Source: Pararge aegeria (Eukaryota > Arthropoda > Insecta > Lepidoptera > Nymphalidae). From it: a DNA stretch of 64,000 nucleotides. Shown here in pieces: positions 20,201-31,100 of this stretch (its first letter is position 1; every line of letters begins with the position of its first letter). The stretch lies in assembly GCF_905163445.1 (NCBI RefSeq), contig NC_053190.1, forward strand, positions 9,240,501 to 9,304,500. The letters are read 5' to 3'. The position numbers and the translations under genes were made by a program. A model generated the notes under the pieces. That model was not told the DNA's origin. It worked only from the letters and a program-made list of their open reading frames with translations, and searched no databases.

Positions 20201-23116
20201 CGTTTGTAAAGTCACTAGCTGTTGCCCGCGACTTCGACCGCTTTTTTTTTGTTTTTCGTAAGACATGTGCCTCATAAATGTGGCAGCACTTTATGTATTT
20301 AGGATAGCTAAGCCTGGTGTACAATCGTCAAACACTTTCGTCCCCTCTCCCAAGAAAACTGAGCTTAATTTCGGGATAAAAAGCATCCTATATTTCTTCT
20401 AATACCTTCAGGAGTAGTAGTCAGTAGTTCAAAGTTTCGTGATGATCGGTGTAGTAGTTTTTGCATGAAAGCGTTACCAAACAAACTTACATTCACATTT
20501 ATAATATTAGTAGGGATTAGTAGGGATTGTAAATTACTTCTCAATATTCGTTGATTTTATATTGATATTAAATTTATTACAGGTTGTTTCCTTTCAAGAT
20601 CAATCGACCATTCTCAATTGAGGTTTTAGTTGACGAAAAGGAGACGCTATGGGCAGTAGACGGTGAGCATTACTGCAGTTTCGCACATCGAAACCCGAGC
20701 CCTCTCAATGCCGACTGGGTGCAAGTCACCGGTGTTAGAGATGCTGCGCTGAAGATACAAAAGACTGACATTTACCCGACGCTGGCGCCAGCACTTATTG
20801 ATGTATGTAAAGACATTATTCTTTAAACCTAATGTATTTTCACTATTACTTATCTACTCTAACTCATACAGCGCGGTAGTGTGTAATGTCAATAATTATA
20901 TTTTCTGTTTATTTGTGGATGTTTATTATAACTTTTGTCCCTAGGTACCAATTAGAAGTAGTTCGTCGGCTTCAGCGAAAGATGAACCAGCATGGCGTCC
21001 GAATGTTATTGCTACTTTAACTAATGGAATACCAGAAGGACACCAAGTAGTTATAGTAGGAAGGTAAATATATTAGTGTTATTTTTATGTGTTGTCAGGA
21101 TCAGCGCACACCGAGCCTCACTTATTACTCTCTCTTACCACTCAAGATGTTTTTATACGGATGGTGAAATATTGTTTAAGTAGAGTTGAAAATAGTACCT
21201 GCTACATTCGATATTAATCCTCGGTTGCTCGGTCTACGCTGACCCTTATATAATTATTTAATAAGCCTCGCAGGTCTAGTGGATAGCATATTTAACTACC
21301 GATCAAAACATGTTATGTGTTTGTTTTTTCTGTAAATAGTTCTCAGTATCAAAAAAACATCGCCCTGCGAGAGCAGATTAAGCCGTTAGTCCCTGATATT
21401 CAAAAAAGTCGTAAAAGTCGTCAAAGCCCACCAACCTCCATTCCAACTCTAAAACTCCCATGAGAGAGGAAGCCAGTGATCCGCGTTGGGAGGTTAAGAG
21501 GCTAAGAGAAGCGTTATTCCAAACAAAATGGCGTTTACCGTTGCGAGAGACTCGCACAGGCCGGAGACAAAAATTATATCCCCCGATTACATCCGATAAT
21601 ATGGGATATAATTAACGAGTCCACTTGCTAAAACACGGGAACACAGAATAGGAGAAGTATATTATTACACATATATTATTTGGATATTATTTCCACCCGT
21701 GCACTATTGCTCGAAAAGTTGATAAAGCTATGGGAGCAGATAGATTCATATCTTTCCCCGGGGAGAAAATTGTCGTCTGCCCATGCTATGGATGGCTAAC
21801 AAAGGAGAAGATAAAAAATATAACCCACGATTATATCACCGGACAAGGGATTAATTTATTTATTTACCTCCGTTTATTATTACACATTATATTATTTCGA
21901 CACGTGCACCAATGCTCGGAGAGTTAATAAAACAGTGGGTGAAGATTTAATTTTGTCCTTTCCCCAGAGAGAAAACTCTCCTCCCATACTAGGCGCAGGG
22001 TGACTATTCCGACTTTATGCCACGTTTATTAACAAGGCCGTTATGTTTACTAGACTCCGGCCACTCCTGCATTCATTTTCCATTGACTTGATGGACAGCG
22101 GTCGCGAGTGGCCGCGTGCGAACATACTGTTGCACGCAAACGTTCGCGCACACGTCGAGTCTCAACTCGCGAGACAGCTCGTGGTACTTAACGCTTGGCT
22201 CGGCGCCTGGGGGCCGGAGCGACGCCAGCGGACTGCCAAACTAGTCCCAGGAACTAAGGTACTGATCTCATTTATTCTTTCACAAGAGCACGATAGACTC
22301 AAGGTTTGCATATCACTTTAACTACATACCTTCATATTTAACATTCTGCGCTTGCTAAACCTATTCAAATGACAGATTGAAGTTTGTCCACATCTAACCA
22401 GGTGCGGCACACGATTACCTTTGGAACTAATAACAGTAGTTTAGTTCCTTCTTCGTGCGTTGCCTCTTCAATATAAGTCAGCTTCGTATTTATTGATGTA
22501 AGCCTAACCGTAACCCTAAACCTATCCTTCTAGTAGTCATCCTAGGTACAAATATGTGCATTTCTTTATTTTTCTACAGTTTTTTTATTATTATTTCATA
22601 ATGATGATTATTAAATTTCAAGATCATTCCAAATGCAATCAAAGGCCTCGCTTTCTCTGTTGCGTAGACAAGATTTTTTCTGCGACTAAGATTTGGCCTC
22701 CCCGAGGCCAAATTAGTAGTAGGAGCTCATAATATGACACCTGTCATCTTGATGATGTTGGTATTTACGACGAGATCAAAGGCATTGAACGACTATATAG
22801 CCATAGGGCTATACGAAGATTTAGCTCACCACGCGTTGCTTATGTGTTTCTAAAATATATTATTTATTGTGAAGGAAAATGGGATATGGATGATGCAATA
22901 AATAAATAATTTATTTACCAGGCAACATTCCGCATAGTACGCGGGCCAGCCGAATGGTCTGTGTTCAGCGAGGATATGCTAATTGGGGAGCTAGAGTACC
23001 GTGCGGCGGCCAATGGCGTGCGAGCGTTGCGCATCCGTGGCGATCTATACCCGGACCAAATATACGTTTGTCCGGCTACAAATTCACCGCAGGAAGAAAT
23101 AACCGCTACTTTTTAA
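11220..23116 (+). CDS. Tandem-repeat galectin, two carbohydrate-recognition domains
   Basis: Seven exons, 11220-11324, 18179-18288, 19771-19917, 20583-20802, 20945-21063, 22054-22258 and 22922-23116, join in frame to 366 aa. Exons 2-4 encode CRD1 (about residues 40-185) and exons 5-7 encode CRD2 (about 210-355). CRD1 keeps His92, Asn94, Arg96, Val103, Asn105, Trp112 and Glu115, but the final sugar-contact Arg is Thr117. CRD2 keeps His261, Asn263, Arg265, Val278, Asn280, Trp286, Glu289 and Arg291, a full galactoside site. There is no signal peptide, as expected of galectins, which leave cells by a non-classical route. Residues 1-18 are rich in Cys and basic residues (MVCGTKCGCSAFCRRLFCR). Insect galectins bind beta-galactosides on microbes and cells. 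Exon 1 is the least certain part; its GTAATA donor and phase 0 fit. Confidence 0.9.
12846..12958 (+). mobile_element. LINE 3' end (jockey/CR1-like family)
   Basis: acttgacgtttcaaaagtgc followed by aggcctacttgaaatacatg and a (TTGAATT)-type tail. This is the extreme 3' end of the LINE family best preserved at 15765-16262. Confidence 0.65.
13090..13292 (+). repeat. SINE family A
   Basis: Contains agtagttaccaccctgctaa, tagaaaccgatggggtatgg, gcagtcaagggctaatatgt and a terminal A run. It matches the body of the full copy at 48727-49016. Confidence 0.65.
13650..14092 (+). mobile_element. LINE 3' part (jockey/CR1-like family), decayed
   Basis: Opens with the last codons of the reverse-transcriptase ORF (aagtggatataaacaatcga; compare NGHKL and YNMIPKVILDLP in the copy at 15765), now broken by stops and indels. 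The common 3' UTR follows (gccttccgaaccggtggtag, gacgtttcaaaagtgcttat). Confidence 0.65.
14225..14420 (+). repeat. Unclassified dispersed repeat
   Basis: Contains cttatgaagcgttcatacat and ccaagaagagcccacaacaa, and ends with a T run. A reverse copy is at about 53425-53610. The class cannot be determined from two copies. Confidence 0.5.
14655..14795 (-). repeat. tRNA-derived SINE, family C (5' part)
   Basis: On the minus strand: tRNA-like A box (tggcgcagtgggaagcgacc), B box (gggttcgattcccacaactg), then the body start (cagtggctgggtgtttatct). The longer copy at 17196-17455 is in forward orientation. Confidence 0.7.
15250..15465 (+). repeat. tRNA-derived SINE, family B
   Basis: tRNA-like B box (cgatttcgatccccgtcacg), then aacttttataagttacgtgc, tttaacggtgaag and a final aaagggttgacaatgacgat. 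It is internally deleted relative to the copy at 2030. Confidence 0.65.
15765..16262 (+). mobile_element. LINE 3' part (jockey/CR1-like) with internal inversion
   Basis: Encodes the C-terminus of a non-LTR reverse transcriptase (SRLTRNGHKLVSSAYRLRIV, then YNMIPKVILDLP), followed by the typical 3' UTR and a (TTGAAT)n tail at 16230-16262. At 15908-15960 a 23-bp segment appears twice in opposite orientation around the loop TGTGCAT. The sister copy at 45250-45725 has only one copy of this segment. The open frame here is the retrotransposon remnant, not a host gene. Confidence 0.75.
16444..16598. mobile_element. hAT MITE, complete, perfect 8-bp target duplication
   Basis: 155 bp. The ends are CAGTGGCGTGCAC and its complement GTGCACGCCACTG. 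GCCACGCC flanks it on both sides (16436-16443 and 16599-16606). The interior has a tandem of cacttcatacatgcacaaaa, and gaggaggatttttaccattt is shared with 5501-5612. The 8-bp duplication and CAGTG start are hAT hallmarks. Confidence 0.88.
16705..16840 (+). mobile_element. LINE 3' tail, same type as 25414-26905
   Basis: gggagagatcgctttagcga, then taagaccgcctttg and a polyadenylation-like tttcaataaagtttta followed by (CAAA)n. It matches the terminal 140 bases of the element ending at 26905. Confidence 0.6.
17196..17455 (+). repeat. tRNA-derived SINE, family C
   Basis: A box gattggcgcagtttgcagct, B box gtgggttcgattcccacaac, then cagtggctgggtgtttatat, aaaatattcatcagtcatct and ggcctagatggcgatgtatg. 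It ends in an AT-rich tail. Just upstream, caaactgcgccaat (about 17155) is an inverted copy of part of the A-box region. Confidence 0.7.
17470..17690 (+). repeat. Dispersed repeat ending in GACGAAGTCGCGGG
   Basis: Begins tatactaatattaaaaagct and ends cgccgacgaagtcgcgggat, with a degenerate middle. The same ends bracket material at 43040-43280. It is very common in lepidopteran genomes. Confidence 0.5.
17838..18012. repeat. Possible MITE with subterminal inverted repeats
   Basis: The left part (gtacattacgattcaaattt then aaatgcgtc) is loosely complementary to the right part (gacgcatttacgtttgactc then gtac). This explains why open frames occur on both strands here. It lies about 170 bases before galectin exon 2. 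Confidence 0.35.
18289..19770 (+). other. Galectin intron 2
   Basis: GTAGGT to TTCCAG. An inverted repeat pair at about 18505-18530 and 18594-18625 (ttattgacaatatt/aatattgtcaataa cores, extending outward) suggests a MITE of about 130 bp. The rest is AT-rich with nothing recognised. Confidence 0.5.
19918..20582 (+). repeat. Galectin intron 3, SINE plus dispersed repeat
   Basis: About 19976-20213 is a reverse family B SINE (gcaaagtgcggattggtaga; tRNA-like head near 20150-20213). About 20215-20530 is a second common repeat (agctgttgcccgcgacttcg, gggataaaaagcatcctata, then ttataatattagtagggatt with the last unit duplicated). The two fill almost the whole intron. Confidence 0.65.
21064..22053 (+). 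repeat. Galectin intron 5 with a tandem duplication
   Basis: Two diverged copies of a unit of roughly 230 bases follow each other at about 21575-21800 and 21815-22010. Shared landmarks are the ccccgattacat/cccacgattata start, tatattattt...cgtgca, tgctcg(a/g)...gagttaataaa and ctttccccRgRgagaaaa. No gene content. Confidence 0.5.
22259..22921 (+). other. Galectin intron 6
   Basis: GTACTG to TTACCAG, 663 bases. No repeat or gene was identified with confidence. A short inverted pair (gatttggcctcc/gaggccaaat) sits near 22688-22711. Confidence 0.5.
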
Positions 23117-25413
23117 GCTTTCTTCGTTGCTAAGTGTATATGTCAGCATGAAAAAAAGTATAAACAAAGTAATGGCCCTGACAAACGACAAAATCAACAC
23201 CGACTTGTCTCAAAGCAGTGAAATTTGAGCTTTATACCATGAGCATAAAATAGATTATTCACAATTATTGATAAAACTTGTACGTGTACAACGTGAGGAC
23301 CGTATATAAAACGCGCCATTAAAGAATAGATTAATAAAATGCCCTCGTGTCGTTGTGTCTCATTCGCACGTTCATGTATTGTGCGAAGGAGATAGCTTGG
23401 GCCTTTAAATGTATTCTTTCACGCTCGCAGGTTCTAATACCTTCACAAAAATTGTGAAAAATTACTTTTTTCATTGATTATTGTAGCGATAATGTGACTG
23501 ACTTTTTTTTACTTTTCTTAGTATGTAAACAAGCTTTTTATTAGGTTTTTTTATTGTAAAGTGCGTTTTAAAATTGAAAAATCAATGGTTTTTTTAAACA
23601 TACTATTCGTAATAAAACTTGTATAAAGTTTGTTTACATAATAAGGTAAGAAAATAGTGGTATAGGTGCTGTAGTCTGGGTGCCGTACTAGGCATATTTG
23701 TTTGACTAAGGCTTAAGAGTTTTGTATCATAGTCATTAAGAATTGAATTCGAAATATTGTTAAAGCTTTAAAGTTGTTTAATGTTAGACTGAGACGTATA
23801 TACCATTTCAGACGTCTTTTTAATATTATAGTGCATTAATACATTTATATGTTCCACATTTTAATAAATAAATTAAGTTTACTTAATTAGTTGTATAGAC
23901 GCGGGTGTGATTCTCTATATATTTTTATGTTAATTTGTTTCAAAGAAATGAGATTGCAAACTACTAAGGAATTAAAGTGATCAGGACCAGACGCATCTAT
24001 GTACGAAAGTTATCGTCAAATCATTCTACTATTAATAATCATCCTACATCTTTGCTTATTATTTATAATAACAATCTTTCCATTATTTTATTTTTTAAGA
24101 ACAAAAAATAATAATAATCAATAATTAAAAAAAATATTGAGTCTACCAGGTAACTCCTACTGGCTACTGAAAACCGCGTTAACGAACTTTCGTTCTAAAA
24201 AGTAATATAAGAGTGTTTTAATTAAGGCAAATAATAATACTGTATTAGTTAATTGGTTTTAGAACAATAATAAAATTCATAATGGATAACTTATGTATAG
24301 AGATGCGGCTGATTAGGGCCATCTTAACTTTTAATTGAAGCATTTACTTAATTTGTAGTATAAAATAACTGATCTTCATTATATAGATGCATTTTATGTA
24401 ATATAACGTTACACGCCAACAATTAAAAAGTACAAGCGAAATAGATAGAGTGCTGTATGGAATTGCAATCAAATATTAAATTATAATTTTACATAATATC
24501 AAGCGAATTAAAAAATAGATATAGTGATATAGTGTCTTTGTATAAAAAATAAACAACTATGTGATAACCAATAAATAAAAGTTTGCATTTCATGTCATTA
24601 TCTGAGCAAAAGGCACAGAGTACCTAATTAATTTATTTTATTTCCCATTTACCTACTGAAATATATGTATTTAATATTTCAGTGGAATTGCATTCTGTAT
24701 CTTTTTAATTTAATATTACCATTGTAAGCTTTAACAAAATGATATATATTATAAATAAGGTATAAGTTCAAACTGATAATTAATGCTTAATTTTTTTTTG
24801 TATGCACTGGCCGCTATGTACCTAAATATGAAAATTAAAAATAATTTTATCTATGATTAAAATTATTATTAGTAGTAGTATTTGAGTTTTAATTATTAGG
24901 TAGCTTTGATTTGAAAAATGTAATAGTGATGCCTAGTAAACGAAAAACAAAATAAGTTCGCAAATTAAGTTTATGTTTAGTTTATACATATTCTTAAAAA
25001 TCATTAATATGATACAAAATGACATGACTTTAGTGTGGCTCGGAAAAATTAGTCATAATTTTTGAATGACAATTTAAAAGTAGATAGGCAGCAATAAAAT
25101 ATTTTGTGTGAAAGCATTTATCTCCATACAAGAAGAATGCATAGCGAAAAACTAAATGCATTATGTTCAAAAGTATACTACTGGCACTTTTCTTTAATGT
25201 TACTGGGCTATCAATGAACTCCACTAAGAATAACCCTTAATTTTATTTATATTGTGTATAACTATAATCATTCTAAATTGTAAACTTTGTGATTTGATGA
25301 AAACTGTCCAAAATGTTAATTAAATATTTAAAAACTTGTTTCTATGTGTGAGTATACCTTCCTTCTCCCGACGAAAATAATAACTATTTTATTTCATTAT
25401 CTGCATCTTTTAG
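23117..25413. other. Galectin 3' UTR and AT-rich intergenic DNA
   Basis: The first polyadenylation signal after the galectin stop is AATAAA at 23333-23338; further ones lie near 23611 and 23868. Beyond that is about 1.5 kb of very AT-rich sequence in which I see no gene, RNA gene or recognisable transposon. Confidence 0.5.
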
Positions 25414-26905
25414 AACAGCGACACGTTTATCAGCTTCTTAGCTACGTCCGTCCAACATAGGACTATACTACTGACTTTACTTGACTTTAGTAATGCTTTT
25501 AATACAGTAGATTATGACATCCTGTTGAGTCTCCTGCGCTCGATTAACATATCTCCATCGGTGTTAGAATGGTTTCGGAGTTACCTCAATGGTCGTCAAC
25601 AGCGCATTCGGATTGAAGAGTCCTCATCGTCCTGGTGTGATGTTGCGGCTGGGGTACCTCAGGGTGGCGTGTTGTCTCCCCTACTCTTTGCTATTTTCAT
25701 TAACTCAATTACTCATCGTATTTCTTCTCTCTATCACATGTATGCAGATGATATTCAAATATATCGTCACTCTACCCTTGGAAATCTTGGTCCTACTGTT
25801 TCTGCAGTTAATAGTGATTTATCTATCATTTCTGAGTGGAGCAGGCAGTATGGACTTAAGGTTAACCCTGTAAAATCTCAGGCTATCATTATTGGCAGCC
25901 CTGGATTGGGTGTTAGAGTTGATTGGCAGAATCTCCCTCCTGTTGTATACAACGGTGTCACTATTCCCTACTGTGACACTGTTAAAGATCTAGGCTTACA
26001 TCTTGATAAACAACTATCATGGTCTGTGCATGTCAACGTATTGAGTAGGAGGATGTTTGCGACTATTAGGTCATTGCGTCGCTTGCGTTCTGTTCTTCCA
26101 ATTCCGACCAAAGTTATGTTGGCACATTCTCTTATTCTCTCTATTCTTGATTATGCGGACGCAAGCTATCTTAACCTGACCGAGGACCAACTGAACAAAC
26201 TTGAGCGTCTTCAAAATCTCGCTATTCGGTTCATATTTGGCTTGCGCAAATATGATCATGTATCTGAATTTAGACTAAAGCTTAAGTGGCTCCCTATTCG
26301 TCGTCGCCGGGATCTGCATGTTCTGTCGCTTCTGTACTGTGTGTTATTTAACCCTAAAACTCCCTCTTACCTAAAGGAGAAATTTAATTTTCTTAGAGTG
26401 CAGTCAGATATACGTTCTTGTCGTACGCTGACTTTGAGCATGCCGTTTCATAAAACTAAGTTTTATAAGCATTCATTCATTGTTCAAGCTACTGAACTGT
26501 GGAATGCACTCCCAATAAGCATACGACAGTCAAGGTCACTAGACATATTCAAAAATGCTGTTAAAGCCCATTATCTTGAACAATAAAGACGACAGAGATT
26601 AACTCTTACTCATATTTAAGTATGTTTTAGTATATATTAGTTTATTATTTTTTATATTTATTATTATTAATATTTTATGTGTGTAATCTTGATAAGTATT
26701 AGTGTGTAATTGTTCGTAAGTATGTATATAATAATAATACACCCCACCAATCGGTTTCCCTTGGTTTTCCTAATCCTAAGGTTGCCTGGAAGAGATCGCT
26801 ACTAAGCGATAAGGCCGCCCTTTGTATCCTACTTTTTAAGTTTATTTTTGTTGTGTCCATTGTTTTTTCTTACTATTTGTAGTTTACAAATAAAGTGTAT
26901 AAATA
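25414..26905 (+). mobile_element. 5'-truncated non-LTR retrotransposon with open reverse-transcriptase end
   Basis: An uninterrupted frame from 25414 to the stop at 26584-26586 encodes the palm and thumb of a LINE reverse transcriptase. It has LLDFSNAFNTVDYDIL (the catalytic Asp motif), GVPQGGVLSPLLF, and MYADD at 25738-25752, then a typical C-terminal LQNLAIRFIFGL region. The 5' half (endonuclease, gag-like ORF) is missing, as in normal 5' truncation during target-primed insertion. The 3' UTR runs to about 26905, through gagatcgctactaagcgata, and ends acaaataaagtg with a short (TAAA) tail. The lack of stops over about 390 codons suggests a fairly recent insertion. Jockey or CR1 group is likely, but not certain. 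Confidence 0.88.
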
Positions 26906-28080
26906 AATAGGAAGACTTAAAAATTCCATCTAGCGATCAAAAATAGAAAAATCTCTTCGCGGTGGATTTTATAAATACCCCGGTTACTTGCAAATATACA
27001 GTTTTAATCTGTGGTGTGGTCATGACGGTCCAAACGACGATACAATAAATAAATACGACATAACAACGACAATGCACCAATTATAATAAGCATAGCTTGT
27101 GTAATAGGTACTAATGTAACTGATGAATATTTTTATGAATCTCTTCGTACTAGACTACCTACCTTTTCCCATTTACTTGGGGTCGGCCTTCATTGCCCGC
27201 GTTCTCTATTCAACGCGGTTATGTGCTATGGTATAACCGAGCTGAACTTTCTTAAGGCCTTTTTCGACCGTTGCTAACCAGTTTGTGGGTACGCTTCGTC
27301 GTTGGCAAGTGAAGGCAAGCTTTACCATAAGGTCTTCGGGGAGTCTGGAGTTCACCATACTATCGCAGGCGATTTCTGGGACCTTTTCTACAATCGGTTC
27401 CACCCAAAAAAACTCTGAGTCTTTCTTATGTACTTATTTCGGATTTTGTCTGATAGTGTGACACCCAGTGACCAGCACAGAATACGCATTTCTTTTCTGT
27501 TGTGTGCAGTTTGTTAAAATATTGCTTGATTTTTGCCCAACATCCCAACCCATACAAAACCGCAGGTCTAATGGCTGGTTTGTACATGTGTTCTTCGACT
27601 TAAAGGGGCATCTTTCTGTAACTCCCAGCGACTCGTTTGATGTCGTCTTTGCACCGAATTTTGATTCTTTGAATTTTGTTATTTTTATAATAATACTTTG
27701 GATGCGGTGGGCAACGACTTCTAAAGACGTGGTGAGCAAAGTTCCCAGCGTAAAACTCGAATCCAAATCGGTAAAACCTTTAAAAAACTAACCAAAGTGA
27801 CACTTACAACGGGATAGGTGTCAAACTAAAACGCCAAATGCTGACAAATGTCAATGTCATAGATTTCAATTTGAAGTTTCCAAAATAATAATATTTACGA
27901 CCGACGAGTAATAATTACCACATTAAAAGTATTTTGAATACTAATTGATATTTTAATTAATGCTCAGCTAGCATAGCCTTGGCTTACAACATGGTCTAAA
28001 TTATTTACAGGCTTCATAAGATCACGTGATCTTCCACAGATGTGAGACAAAAGTACCTACATAACCACAGGGGTCGAGTT
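26906..28080. other. Intergenic, with a degenerate unclassified repeat
   Basis: About 27160-27400 (ttttcccatttacttggggt, then cggcc) and 27530-27780 (tggctggtttgtacatgtgt, cagcgactcgtttgatgtcg) have wording I associate with antisense LINE fragments in Lepidoptera. Open frames on both strands overlap here and none looks like a host gene. Confidence 0.4.
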
Positions 28081-28130
28081 TATATGTTGAGCGGTTTGAC
28101 CTTCTCAAGGTGACCGATATCGCGGCAAAA

Positions 28131-28192
28131 CTATTCAGTCAGGTTTCGTTGCTACTCAAGATTGTATCGTGCGCTAGGAGAATAATACGAAA
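28131..28192 (+). promoter_or_regulatory. Candidate initiator and 5' UTR of glycogen phosphorylase
   Basis: TTCAGTC at 28134-28140 fits the arthropod initiator TCAKT, with no TATA box at the right distance. This would give a 5' UTR of about 56 bases. The start codon context is cgaaaATGA, with A at -3, which favours initiation. Confidence 0.35.
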
Positions 28193-31100
28193 ATGAGCGT
28201 CCAAACAGATTCGGATAAGCGTAAGCAAATTTCAGTTAGAGGTATTGTAGCTGTTGAGAATGTTACTGAAGTGAAGAAAGCTTTCAATCGGCACCTGCAT
28301 TACACATTGGTAAAAGACCGAAATGTTGCGACCCCGAGAGATTACTACTTCGCTCTGGCGCATACCGTCCGGGATCACCTCGTCTCCCGCTGGATCCGCA
28401 CCCAACAGTATTACTATGAAAAAGATCCCAAGGTATTTGAGTTTTAATTATTTTTCATTTCAATACACAAACATGAAATTAATCTTGGTTGATTAAAATT
28501 GGGCTTGTAATTTTTTCAAACTACCTTCTTTTAGCACAAGTAACTTCTTAAATTAAATTTACATATTTTTTTTCCAAAACAGGACCGCTCCTATCCTTAA
28601 AATTAAATCCTTAAATTTCCTATTTTCATTTCTATACTGTGATATGGAATGGTTTCTGATCTTAATTAATAAAATAAGTTGTATGCAATTCCATCAGGTG
28701 AAAATAACAGTAATGTTATTTATATAATATTCATAGTAAAAATAGGAAGTTAATATAATAGAAAATATCTTGTTTAAAAAAAAATTAAGTTCTATATATA
28801 TTGTGGGTGATGTTACTTGAGTTGACAATTGTTATTAATATTTGGAAGTAATAAAACAAATATTATTCTCCTCGCTGATATTATACATTATACTTCTTCA
28901 CTTGAAATGATTTATACCTAATTTCTATAAGAGTATTAAGGTTTAAATATGAGAAACTAGTGACTGGCCCCAACTTAGGACAGGTATAAATTAGAAAAAA
29001 AGAGTGAAGTTACAGACTTGTAACACTGCTAAAACAAAAATCTGGCAAAGTGAAATTGTTTTCTATTATCAAAGAAACTCAAGATTCCTTCTATATATTA
29101 AACATCTGAAAAATTATCAAAATATAGTGACAATTACATCAAAATTCAGCTGCATGGTTTATTTATTAATTAATTAGCTTTCCAGGGAAACAAACAGTAC
29201 TTTTTCAATATGATAAAGTGGCCACACAACTTAAGTTAGGCTATGCGTCAGGCATTTTCTCTGTATAAAAAAAAAAAGTTTTATTTGATGTAACAATAAA
29301 GGGTTTTCTATTTCTACATCCTCTACAGTCTTGCCACTGAATGAAATTAAATTGCCTGAATAATATGATAATATAGACATAATAATAGTTTTTCACTACT
29401 TAACAAAAAATATGCTGTCATTTGAACTAGTCAGGTAACATCAAATCAATTCAATTAAGTAATTTTTTTTGGAGATAAAGAAGAAGAAAAAAAAAACTTT
29501 TTTTTGTACAAATTTATTTTAATTGTAAATTGATTGCCTCTTTAAAGTTACCTTATGCATTTTATAACAGCCAATCAGGCATTTTTTGAATGGCAGAATT
29601 TCTTTCATTAGAGGGTTTTATTACATTTTTTCGTGTGCTTTAAATCAACATTTACGGCCCTTAGCCGAAATTTCTGTGTCTTTAATAGTTTTGGTTACAG
29701 AGTCCTAAAATTACATTTTGATATTATAAATAATCTTATGTCTGTAACCTTCTCATGCCTAAACCACTGCACAAATTTCAATAAAATTTTGCAAGGAGAT
29801 AGGTGCATCCTGGTGATGAAATACGTTTAATCCAGATGAAACAAATGGCTCCCACAGGAATAAATTATATAAACCAATTGCAAATAAAGTCATGGAAAAC
29901 AGCTTTAATAAACTAGTCTGTTTACCAGTGTTATGAATCAATCAGCTGATGGCTTAGGTTACTTGGCTTAGTTACTAAGGTCTATAATATAATCTTAAGG
30001 TCAAGCATATTAACCTAATATCCTGGGTCAACTAGAGGTTACATTGATACATGAATGAATGGAAACACTTTTATTGTACACCACTGAAAAACAAATCAGA
30101 ACACACTTTTCATTCATTTTAAATGAACAGAACCCAATATAACCTTGTGATAAATATTTATTAAGAAAAAAAAAATATTTTTTTATCAGTATTTGATTAA
30201 TGATTGTAATAGGATTTTGAAAACTTTTATGCCCAGTAATTGGTTAAGTTATAGGCCTGCTTGGAATAACTATCAATATTTCCTTAAAATGTGTGACATT
30301 TTAATTTGATTTATAAATATGAAAACTGCCCCTTTATTGCTCTTTTACAATATTTAATCTTTTGTAGCGAGTTTACTACCTTTCCTTGGAGTACTATATG
30401 GGAAGATCCCTACAGAATACTATGATCAATTTGGGCATCCAAGGCAATGTGGATGAGGCACTTTATCAACTAGGACTTGATATTGAAGAACTGGAAGAGT
30501 TGGAGGAGGATGCAGGTCTTGGGAATGGTGGCCTTGGAAGACTAGCTGCTTGTTTCTTGGATTCCATGGCTACACTTGGCCTTGCAGCTTATGGCTATGG
30601 TATGAACATAATTGTATTTTATCTAATACAAGCCAGCCAGTTAGCATAGTGTATAAAGCTTATATATTTATAAAGGTATGCCCTAAAGTACTTATAACCC
30701 ATAGAATATATAATTAAAGTTGTGTAAACATTTGAGTTCAATGAATTTATACTGGAGTTTTGCAGACAAACACATGGAAGTTAAAATTTTACACATCAAA
30801 AGACCAGTCAAATTTATTATGTTATATCTTCTATCTACATATATTTTAACCATAATCTAAGAATGCCATGGTGTAATACATGCTATCAAAATTTCAACAT
30901 GCATGCATGTAACATGCTTTCAAAATTTCAACTATTGTATAGAAAGCCTACCTTTGGGTAGTTATCAACATATAAATATATACAATACTAAAATGTATAC
31001 ACATTTATATATATACATATTGAACTTTAAGATGAAGTATGAATACTAGGTGTTAGGTTACTAAGATTGCAGGCAAGGGAAGAATATATTAAGTATTATT

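Noticed and set aside
27434..27791. Opposed open frames of 110 and 107 codons
   Set aside because: They overlap head to head in a region with repeat wording; neither has recognisable domains or good start context.
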